Below, in pieces: positions 1 to 5,137 of a DNA stretch of 7,700 bases. The DNA comes from SVQP01 sp045660125 (GTDB lineage: Bacteria; Bacillota; Clostridia; Oscillospirales; CAG-272). Under the pieces are notes generated by a model, which saw only the letters and a program-made list of their open reading frames with translations, ran no database searches and was not told the origin of the DNA. How positions within the stretch are numbered: the stretch's first letter is position 1; each line of letters opens with the position of its first letter. The stretch lies in assembly GCA_045660125.1 (NCBI GenBank), contig JAZRDG010000076.1, positions 1 through 7,700 on the forward strand, in the 5' to 3' direction. The position numbers and the translations under genes were made by a program.

Positions 1-1
1 C

Positions 2-418
2 GCAGCAATCTTTGAAGAGACCGCTAACAACGAAAAAGAGCACGCTAAGCTTTGGTTCAAGCTGCTGCACGACGGTGAGGTTCCGGACACCATGACCAAC
101 CTCAAGGACGCTGCTGAGGGCGAGAACTACGAGTGGACCGACATGTATGCAGGCTTTGCAAAGACCGCTCGCGAGGAAGGCTTTACCCGCATTGCTTACC
201 TGTTCGAGGCTGTTGCTAAGATCGAGAAGGAGCACGAGGAGAGATACAAGAAGCTGCTGGGCAACATCGAAAACAAGATCGTATTCTCCAAGGACGGCGA
301 GGCTATCTGGATCTGCCGTAACTGCGGTCACGTAGTAGTTGGTAAGGCTGCTCCCGTTATGTGCCCCGTTTGCGCACATCCCCAGGCTTACTTTGAGATC
401 AAGGCTGATAACTATTAA
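2..418 (+). CDS. rbr: Rubrerythrin, 3' part (5' end outside window)
   Basis: The frame is open from base 2, giving 138 visible residues before TAA. Two ferritin-like diiron motifs of the form ExxH are visible (E11-H14 and E75-H78 of the visible part), each followed by a charged helix. A C-terminal rubredoxin-like domain has CxxCGH (C105, C108) and CPVC (C121, C124), which would bind one Fe(SCys)4. This order, four-helix diiron domain then rubredoxin, is that of classical rubrerythrin, a cytoplasmic NADH-linked peroxide reductase that protects anaerobes from H2O2. Family members are about 190 residues, so roughly the first 50 residues, with the first diiron helix, lie upstream of the window. 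A strong terminator follows 15 bases after the stop, so it is probably the last or only gene of its unit. No promoter is visible because the start is missing. Family assignment is firm. Confidence 0.95.
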   Translation, partial: AAIFEETANNEKEHAKLWFKLLHDGEVPDTMTNLKDAAEGENYEWTDMYAGFAKTAREEGFTRIAYLFEAVAKIEKEHEERYKKLLGNIENKIVFSKDGEAIWICRNCGHVVVGKAAPVMCPVCAHPQAYFEIKADNY

Positions 419-433
419 TTTACAGCATCATTT

Positions 434-461
434 GCGGCTTGCCGAAAGGCAAGCCGCTTTT
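434..461 (+). terminator. Rho-independent terminator of rubrerythrin
   Basis: A perfect 10-bp stem (434-443 with 448-457, GCGGCTTGCC and its complement) closes a GAAA tetraloop and is followed by TTTT and further T-rich sequence. It starts 15 bases after the rubrerythrin stop codon and separates that gene from the transporter operon. Confidence 0.92.
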
Positions 462-469
462 GTTGTTAT

Positions 470-545
470 ATGCATGAATAATTGCATATATGCACAAAAG
501 CGTGAATAAATAAATGCATAAAATGCATGCAGAAAATTGCATAAT
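470..545. repeat. Cluster of TGCAT/ATGCA motifs in AT-rich DNA
   Basis: TGCAT occurs at 471, 483, 515, 524 and 538, and again at 611 and 646 nearer the promoter. Several are arranged as palindromes: a perfect 12-mer TGCATATATGCA at 484-495, and ATGCAT-AAA-ATGCAT at 514-528. The cluster lies between the rubrerythrin terminator and the transporter promoter. It could be an array of regulator half-sites or simply AT-rich low-complexity sequence. No function is proven. Confidence 0.5.
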
Positions 546-634
546 TTCGACGAAAATGCCCTCGCTGGTGAAAATGCTACAAATGGTGCGCAAGAATATC
601 ACGATATTTGTGCATAAATTTTATAAAAAGGGGG

Positions 635-663
635 TTGACAAACCTTGCATATCGGTGTATAAT
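635..663 (+). promoter_or_regulatory. Sigma-A promoter of amino-acid transporter operon
   Basis: The -35 is TTGACA (635-640) and the -10 is TATAAT (658-663), with a 17-bp spacer. All twelve consensus bases match. Transcription would start near 670, leaving a leader of about 45 nt before the ATG at 715, too short for most riboswitches. A promoter this strong suggests that a repressor controls it, and an ARG-box-like sequence overlaps the -10. Confidence 0.9.
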
Positions 664-671
664 TATGCACA
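654..671. promoter_or_regulatory. Candidate ArgR/AhrC operator (ARG box) over the -10
   Basis: The core TGTATAATTATGCA (656-669) fits the ARG-box pattern TGNAT-WWWW-ATNCA exactly. Over the full 18-bp form (T N TGNAT WWWW ATNCA N A), 654-671 matches at all but the first position. It covers the -10 hexamer and the likely start site, where a bound repressor would block RNA polymerase. The caveat is that TATAAT itself supplies part of the match, and no clear second box was found next to it, although ARG boxes often come in pairs. Confidence 0.45.
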
Positions 672-679
672 TAATAAAC

Positions 680-692
680 GTGCACGATGCAC
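680..692. repeat. Small inverted repeat in operon leader
   Basis: GTGCA (680-684), spacer CGA, TGCAC (688-692) lies in the transcribed leader just ahead of the ribosome binding site. Another TGCAC is at 666-670. It may be part of the operator region or a small leader hairpin. It is short enough to arise by chance. Confidence 0.3.
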
Positions 693-714
693 CGAGTTCC
701 AAAGGAGAAACACC

Positions 715-1473
715 ATGAAAAAGATTATTGCTATGCTGATGGCTTTGATGCTGATCGTATCCGGTATCACCGTATTTGCTTCCTGCGACAAGAAGGAAGA
801 AGAGAAGCCCGTGCTCAAGATGGCTACCAACGCATACTTCAAGCCCTATGAATATTATGATGGCGACAAGATCGTCGGTATCGACGCTGAGATCGCTGCT
901 GCTATCGCCGACAAGCTTGGCATGACTCTTGAGATCGTTGACATGGAGTTTAATTCCATCATTACCGCTGTAAACGAAGGCTCCGTTGATTTCGGTATGG
1001 CAGGCATGACCGTTACCGAAAAGCGTCTGGAAGAGGTTGACTTCTCGATCTCTTACGCAAACGGCGTTCAGGCGATCATCGTTAAGGAAGGCTCTCCCAT
1101 CACCTGCGCAGAGGATCTGTACGCAGAGGGTGCTAACTACAAGGTAGGCGTTCAGCTGGGTACCACCGGTGACATCTACGCAACCGACGATTTCGGTTCT
1201 GATAACGTAACCACCTACTCCAACGGTAACGAAGCAGTTCTTGCACTGCTGGGCGGCAGCGTTGACTGCGTTATCATTGATAACCAGCCCGCAGAGGCTC
1301 TGGTAGCTGCAAATGCAGGTCTGACCATTCTGGAGACCGCTTATGCAAATGAGGACTACGCAATCTGCGTAAAGAAGGGCAACGCTGAGCTGCTGGAAAA
1401 GATCAACAACGCGATCATGGAGCTGACCGATGACGGCACCATTCAGGCTATCATCGACAACTACATTAAGTAA
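715..1473 (+). CDS. Polar amino-acid ABC transporter, substrate-binding lipoprotein
   Basis: A 252-residue solute-binding protein (type 3 family, SBP_bac_3). The start is ATG 715, with AAAGGAG at 701-707 seven bases upstream; an in-frame extension upstream would run through the promoter and is not used. Residues 1-23 form a Lys-Lys-plus-hydrophobic signal peptide ending FASC, so C24 is the likely lipidated residue, followed by a charged linker (DKKEEEK). Family landmarks are G55-I-D57-A-E59, T-E-K-R104 ahead of DFSISY (R104 should bind the substrate carboxylate), GVQLGTTGD (145-153) and IID189NQPA (D189 should bind the alpha-amino group). It is anchored to the outer face of the membrane and hands its substrate to the permease encoded next. 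The substrate is a polar amino acid; arginine or a basic amino acid is suggested only by the ARG-box-like site. Phe at lipobox position -3 is less usual. Two cysteines (C131, C185) lie in the extracellular part. Confidence 0.93.
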   Translation: MKKIIAMLMALMLIVSGITVFASCDKKEEEKPVLKMATNAYFKPYEYYDGDKIVGIDAEIAAAIADKLGMTLEIVDMEFNSIITAVNEGSVDFGMAGMTVTEKRLEEVDFSISYANGVQAIIVKEGSPITCAEDLYAEGANYKVGVQLGTTGDIYATDDFGSDNVTTYSNGNEAVLALLGGSVDCVIIDNQPAEALVAANAGLTILETAYANEDYAICVKKGNAELLEKINNAIMELTDDGTIQAIIDNYIK

Positions 1474-1484
1474 TAAGCCCCTGT

Positions 1485-1520
1485 AAAAAGAGTGGGATGG
1501 CAATGCCATCCCACCTTTTT
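1485..1520 (+). terminator. Intra-operon hairpin/attenuating terminator
   Basis: A perfect 10-bp stem (1492-1501 with 1505-1514, GTGGGATGGC and its complement) has an AAT loop and is followed by CTTTTT. The stem can be lengthened by AAAAAG (1485-1490) pairing with CTTTTT (1515-1520). It lies between the binding-protein stop and the permease ribosome binding site. No separate promoter is evident in the 72-bp gap, so it probably acts as a partial terminator or 3' stabiliser, making the binding protein more abundant than the membrane parts. Confidence 0.85.
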
Positions 1521-1545
1521 GAGGTCATTGAAAGGATTTATTTAA

Positions 1546-2955
1546 ATGAAAAAGCCTTTGCCTAAGAGCAAAAAAAGACTGATTATCAATTTGTGCCTGA
1601 TCGGTGCGTGCATCTTGATCCTTGGCGGCGTGCTGGTTGCGGATGCCGTAACCAACAGTGTCACCGACGTGCCCCCCACCGCAGAGCAGGCGCAGCAAAC
1701 GATTGAGGATACCCTGGCAGAGCTGCCGCTGTTCAAGACAAGCTGGTGCTTGACCTATAGCGCACAGCAGAGCATGACCATTGAGGTGCTTTCGATCGAG
1801 CAGGGCGAGGAGCGCGAGTATATCGTGCACGTGAAGTATACGCGCCCCGATCTTGGTGCGCTGTATCAGGCGCACAAGGACGAGCTGTTCAGCATTGCGT
1901 ACCAAAACACCATACAAACAAGCTCATCCAATGCTTCCACCATACAAAAAGCACTCTCCGATCATGCAAAGCAAACCGCGCTGCTTGAGAATGCAGCAAC
2001 CGTGAGCGGTGAAGCGGACGTATATCTGTACAGCACGCTGCAGGGTGGCTACATCATGCACCTGTCCGACGCGGCAGTTGACGCGCTGATGGGTGACGTT
2101 GCATCGATCGCTAAGGACATCAAGAATACAAACGAGATTACGGTGGACGGTCAGGTAATTCCCATTGCCAACAACAACACCATCCGTAAAGGACTTGATC
2201 AGTTCTTTGGTACTACCAACTATGACGATGCAAAGCCCGATACTGCATCCCCTCTGCACCAAAAGATCAATGCTCTCGAGTATGAATTTTACCGCAACTT
2301 TATAGAGGATGATCATTGGAAGTATCTTGTGCAGGGTCTTGGCAACACGCTTGCCATTACCGCACTTGCGCTGCTCTTGGGTATTATGCTGGGCGTTGTC
2401 ACCTCGCTGATCCGTATTGTACATGACAAGACCGATAAGCTTTATTATCTTGATAAGGTCGTCAAGCTGTATATTTCGGTCATTCGCGGCACTCCGGTTA
2501 TGGTGCAGCTGCTGATCATCTATTTCGTACTGCTTTTGCCCGTGGGTATTGAAAAGTTCCCCGCAGCCGTGCTTTGCTTTGGTTTGAACAGTGGCGCGTA
2601 CGTTTCCGAGATCATTCGTGGCGGTATTATGTCGATCGACGGTGGACAGAGCGAGGCAGGCAGATCGCTCGGCTTTGGCTTCTGGCCTACCATGTGGCAT
2701 ATCGTGATTCCGCAGGCGTTCAAGGTGGTGCTGCCTTCTTTGTGTAACGAGTTTATCACGCTGCTCAAGGAAACCTCGGTTGCATTCTACATCGGCGTTG
2801 CGGATCTGACACAGGGCGGTATCAAGATCCGTTCGCAAACCTACAGTAACTTTATGCCGCTTTTGGCAGTGGCTGTGATTTATTTTGTGCTGGTGCTTGG
2901 ACTGACCAAGCTTGTAGGCATGCTTGAAAGGAGGTTGCGTAAGAGTGAACGCTAA
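1546..2955 (+). CDS. Polar amino-acid ABC permease with N-terminal extracytoplasmic domain
   Basis: A 469-residue protein, about twice the usual 215-235 of HisM/GlnP-type permeases. The start is ATG 1546, with GAAAGGA nine bases upstream. A basic N-terminus (KKPLPKSKKR) precedes a first TM segment (about 12-33). Residues 34-250 form a polar region rich in short strands and helices (for example EYIVHVKYTRPDL near 91-103) that should lie outside the membrane. The typical permease domain follows: TM from about 261, the conserved IRGTPVMVQLLIIYF stretch (313-327), the EAA-type cytoplasmic loop that contacts the ATPase (EAGRSLG at 370-376 through IPQAF at 388-392), KETSV (408-412), and a last TM near 436-458. 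The topology is consistent: N-inside, TM, outside domain, then the N-out permease core. The extension lacks the marker motifs of substrate-binding domains, so it is not an obvious GlnP-type fused SBP. Its role is unknown. Confidence 0.92.
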   Translation: MKKPLPKSKKRLIINLCLIGACILILGGVLVADAVTNSVTDVPPTAEQAQQTIEDTLAELPLFKTSWCLTYSAQQSMTIEVLSIEQGEEREYIVHVKYTRPDLGALYQAHKDELFSIAYQNTIQTSSSNASTIQKALSDHAKQTALLENAATVSGEADVYLYSTLQGGYIMHLSDAAVDALMGDVASIAKDIKNTNEITVDGQVIPIANNNTIRKGLDQFFGTTNYDDAKPDTASPLHQKINALEYEFYRNFIEDDHWKYLVQGLGNTLAITALALLLGIMLGVVTSLIRIVHDKTDKLYYLDKVVKLYISVIRGTPVMVQLLIIYFVLLLPVGIEKFPAAVLCFGLNSGAYVSEIIRGGIMSIDGGQSEAGRSLGFGFWPTMWHIVIPQAFKVVLPSLCNEFITLLKETSVAFYIGVADLTQGGIKIRSQTYSNFMPLLAVAVIYFVLVLGLTKLVGMLERRLRKSER

Positions 2956-3688
2956 GGATATTGTGATCAGTGTCAAGGATCTGAAAAAGCATTACGACGG
3001 CGGCGTGCACGCGCTGGACGGCGTTGATATGGACGTAGAGCGCGGCGAGGTCGTGGTGATCATTGGCCCGTCGGGTAGCGGTAAATCCACGCTTTTGCGC
3101 TCGCTGAACCTCTTGGAAGTGCCTACTTCGGGACAAATTTTGGTTGGCGGCGTAGATCTGATGGACAAAAAGACCAACATCAACCTGCACAGACAAAAGA
3201 TGGGCATGGTGTTCCAGCACTTCAATCTGTTTCCGCATATGACGGTGCTCAAGAATATGACCTTGGCACCTGTTAAGCTGTTGAAAAAGACAAAGGCGGA
3301 AGCCGAGGCGAGAGCCAAGGAGCTTTTGCAAACTGTCGGACTTGCAGACAGAGCGAACGCATATCCCAGCCAGCTGTCGGGCGGACAGAAGCAGAGAATT
3401 GCGATTGTACGCGCACTTTGCATGCAGCCTGAGGTCATGCTGTTTGACGAACCGACCTCTGCGCTTGACCCTGAGATGGTAGGCGAGGTACTGGAGGTTA
3501 TGAAGGATCTTGCACGCAAGGGCATGACCATGCTGGTGGTCACGCACGAAATGGGTTTTGCGCGCGAGGTAGCCACCAGAGTGATCTTTATGGACGGCGG
3601 CGTGATCGTAGAGGAGGGAACTCCTGCGGAGATTTTCGATACCCCCAAGAGCGATAGACTCAAGAGCTTCTTGGCGAAGGTCCTGTAA
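2945..3688 (+). CDS. Polar amino-acid ABC transporter ATP-binding protein
   Basis: A 247-residue GlnQ/HisP/ArtP-type ATPase of normal length. I chose GTG 2945 because AAAGGAGG (2927-2934) lies ten bases upstream and translation then begins MNAKDIVISV, as in the family; a TTG at 2924 would sit before that site. All motifs are intact: Walker A GPSGSGKST (41-49), Q-loop Q91 in VFQHFNLF, signature LSGGQ (144-148), Walker B VMLFDE (164-169), D-loop SALD (172-175) and H-loop H201. It hydrolyses ATP on the cytoplasmic face as a dimer bound to the permease EAA loops. The gene overlaps the permease by 11 nt and its ribosome binding site lies inside the permease, so translation is probably coupled. It is the last gene of the operon. 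Confidence 0.96.
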   Translation: MNAKDIVISVKDLKKHYDGGVHALDGVDMDVERGEVVVIIGPSGSGKSTLLRSLNLLEVPTSGQILVGGVDLMDKKTNINLHRQKMGMVFQHFNLFPHMTVLKNMTLAPVKLLKKTKAEAEARAKELLQTVGLADRANAYPSQLSGGQKQRIAIVRALCMQPEVMLFDEPTSALDPEMVGEVLEVMKDLARKGMTMLVVTHEMGFAREVATRVIFMDGGVIVEEGTPAEIFDTPKSDRLKSFLAKVL

Positions 3689-3734
3689 ACAGCTCGGATC
3701 ACCCCACTCACAAAAGTTTTTGCGTCGCCCATTT

Positions 3735-3870
3735 TGAAAGTTTTCGCCCGCCTTTTTCAAAAGGCGGCGCAGGTCGAGGGCGCGAAGCCCTCGTCGCGCC
3801 CGCAGGCGCGAAACACTTCACTCGCCGTTTTTTGGTTCTTTTTTGCGGCTACTCCGTCAAAAAAGAACGG
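3735..3870 (+). repeat. Multi-hairpin intergenic repeat, copy 1
   Basis: Four hairpins in a row: CGCCTTTT/AAAAGGCG (3749-3766), CGAGGGC/GCCCTCG (3775-3793), TCGCGCC/GGCGCGA (3794-3811), and GTTCTTTTTTG/CAAAAAAGAAC around a 12-nt loop (3835-3868). The same order recurs in inverted orientation at 3952-4085. The upstream part from about 3708 may also belong to the unit. It starts within 50 bp of the ATPase stop and may help end transcription. It resembles the short palindromic intergenic repeats common in Oscillospiraceae genomes. It contains no coding capacity of note. Confidence 0.8.
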
Positions 3871-3896
3871 AAAGAATTATCTCAATGTAATAAAAT

Positions 3897-3926
3897 AAGG
3901 GAGTTACCTAAGCAGGTAGCTCCCTT
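3897..3926. terminator. Hairpin between the two repeats, likely bidirectional terminator
   Basis: A 13-bp stem (3897-3909 with 3914-3926, AAGGGAGTTACCT against AGGTAGCTCCCTT, with one T/G position that becomes a G-U wobble in RNA) closes an AAGC loop. It lies midway between convergent genes ending at 3688 and 4116. The following bases are only moderately T-rich on the plus strand (GATTGTTT) and better on the minus strand (ATTTTATT). Confidence 0.6.
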
Positions 3927-3951
3927 GATTGTTTATGTGAGAAAACCGCTT

Positions 3952-4085
3952 CCGTTCTTTTTGAGCAAGGAGCTGCAAAAAGAACCAAAAACAGCATTGG
4001 AGAGGTTTCGCGCCTGCGGGCGCGACTTGGGGCGCTGCCCCAAGTCCCCGCGAGCTTTTGGAAAAGCTCGACCAAAACTTTTCAT
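3952..4085 (-). repeat. Multi-hairpin intergenic repeat, copy 2 (inverted)
   Basis: This is the inverted counterpart of the repeat at 3735-3870. On the plus strand it reads in reverse order: GTTCTTTTTG/CAAAAAGAAC with a 12-nt loop (3954-3985), TCGCGCC/GGCGCGA (4008-4025), ACTTGGGGC/GCCCCAAGT (4025-4045) and CGAGCTTTT/AAAAGCTCG (4051-4070). The third stem is identical to copy 1. The first and second differ in sequence but stay fully paired. It begins 30 bp past the stop of the minus-strand membrane-protein gene. Confidence 0.8.
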
Positions 4086-4115
4086 CGTTGGGGGTCGTCC
4101 GTGCGGTGGCGGTTG

Positions 4116-5021
4116 TTAGGTATTTTTGTACTTCTCCCACGCGTTCTTTCTCTGTTTATGCGCTTTTTCCTTTTTCACCATGCGCTCAAATTCCACTCTG
4201 TCCAAATATCTCGCAAATGCAAAGCCGCCAAACGTGTATGTGCCCCATACGTCCTGCATGCCGTTGTCCATCTCAAATTCACTAAAATCGGTCTCCAGCG
4301 GCTTTAGCGTCGCCATGCGCATCTTGTTGCCAAAGTTCGATGCCTGTACGACCATGGTCATGCCCGTTACGTCCGGCTTGTATGCTTCAGGCGCAACGCC
4401 GCCGCCCTTTTCGTCCATCTCCTTAAAGCCGTATACGCGCACAGGCGTAGGGCAGAACAGCATGACTTTTACAAGCTTCTGATCGGGTCTGACAAAAATG
4501 CCGTCCGTGTCAAATTTCAGCTTCTTTTTCACGGGAATGGGGAACATGGGCTTTGTCATAAAGCGCATGGTGTTTTGCATGGTCGCGTGCGTGCGGTTAA
4601 AGGTCACCTGCAGCTTGCGGATCAAAATGGGCATGTACTTCACCGCAAATACCTCTTCGCCCGTATCGATCACCATGTCCGCGCCCTTGCGCGCAATAAT
4701 TGCCGTGGTCAAGGGGTTGTGTCGCACCTTGAGCGTGTACCCTTGCTTTTTGCATACCTTGCGGATCAGGCGCAAGGACTTGGCGCGATAACGCGCAATG
4801 ATGCAAAGTCCCACAATCACCAAGCTCAAAACGCCCAGCGCAGGCACGAGCAGCGCGATCCAGCCGTGCATCTTGAACAGGGCAGAGCCGATCAAAACAA
4901 ACGGCGTGATATACAAAACGCCAATAAAAATGACCAGCAGGGTGGATGCAAGCCCGGGCAAAAACCATATCAGCTTTTCCAGCTTTTCATCTTTGAGTGA
5001 GCGCGGGGGATACGATTTCAT
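4116..5021 (-). CDS. Membrane protein of unknown function, two TM segments
   Basis: A 301-residue protein whose family I do not recognise. The start is ATG at 5021, with AGAGGAGG (5028-5035) six bases upstream, a strong site that fixes the start. A charged N-terminus (RSLKDEKLEK) precedes two hydrophobic segments (about 17-45 and 54-76) joined by a short loop, so the N-terminus and the large C-terminal domain should be on the same side, probably the cytoplasm given the positive residues R77, R79 and K80. Residues 80-280 look like a soluble alpha/beta domain, and the end is strongly basic (KKEKAHKQRKNAWEKYK). It has its own near-perfect promoter and is followed by the inverted hairpin repeat. 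It may also be reached by transcripts from the regulator gene upstream, since no terminator separates them. Position gives no firm hint of its job. Confidence 0.75.
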   Translation of the reverse strand: MKSYPPRSLKDEKLEKLIWFLPGLASTLLVIFIGVLYITPFVLIGSALFKMHGWIALLVPALGVLSLVIVGLCIIARYRAKSLRLIRKVCKKQGYTLKVRHNPLTTAIIARKGADMVIDTGEEVFAVKYMPILIRKLQVTFNRTHATMQNTMRFMTKPMFPIPVKKKLKFDTDGIFVRPDQKLVKVMLFCPTPVRVYGFKEMDEKGGGVAPEAYKPDVTGMTMVVQASNFGNKMRMATLKPLETDFSEFEMDNGMQDVWGTYTFGGFAFARYLDRVEFERMVKKEKAHKQRKNAWEKYKNT

Positions 5022-5042
5022 GGTTAACCTCCTCTAAAACGG

Positions 5043-5050
5043 TCACGTGA
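5043..5050. repeat. TCACGTGA palindrome in leader of membrane-protein gene
   Basis: An 8-bp perfect palindrome, followed by a second ACGTG at 5051-5055, lies in the transcribed leader between the -10 element and the ribosome binding site. It may be an operator. Its short length makes chance a real possibility. Confidence 0.3.
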
Positions 5051-5067
5051 ACGTGTACTGTAATCAA

Positions 5068-5096
5068 ATTATAGCACAAAGTGATCGTATTGTCAA
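5068..5096 (-). promoter_or_regulatory. Sigma-A promoter of membrane-protein gene
   Basis: Read on the minus strand, TTGACA (5091-5096) and TATAAT (5068-5073) are separated by exactly 17 bp, a full consensus match. It drives the gene ending at 4116 with a leader of about 40 nt. Confidence 0.9.
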
Positions 5097-5137
5097 TAGG
5101 GAATGCGAAAATAATCAAAAATATTTGAGGTTAAGCA

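Noticed and set aside
470..545. CRISPR array or tandem ARG boxes from the TGCAT repeats
   Set aside because: The repeats are 5-6 bp with irregular spacing, far too short for CRISPR, and the half-site spacings do not fit the TGNAT-W4-ATNCA core.
664..714. Riboswitch or T-box leader ahead of the transporter operon
   Set aside because: The leader is only about 45 nt and shows just a 5-bp inverted repeat.
577..1509. Long minus-strand ORF opposite the binding-protein gene
   Set aside because: A shadow of a strongly supported plus-strand gene, with no ribosome binding site or family features. The same applies to the minus-strand ORFs at 1924-2976 and 2852-3760.
1645..2300. Fused substrate-binding domain (GlnP type) in the permease N-terminus
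   Set aside because: None of the marker motifs of binding domains seen in the neighbouring lipoprotein (GxD, TxxR before FS, late D) could be found.
2924..2944. TTG start at 2924 for the ATPase gene
   Set aside because: The AAAGGAGG ribosome binding site lies downstream of it and correctly ahead of GTG 2945, where homology to the family also begins.
3832..4119. Plus-strand ORF of 95 codons through the intergenic repeats
   Set aside because: It is made mostly of the hairpin repeat sequence, has no ribosome binding site, and its composition follows the repeats.
4640..4720. PD-(D/E)xK nuclease-like pattern (ADMVID...VFAVKY) in the unknown membrane protein
   Set aside because: The acidic residue required two positions before the lysine is an alanine, and no other nuclease features are present.
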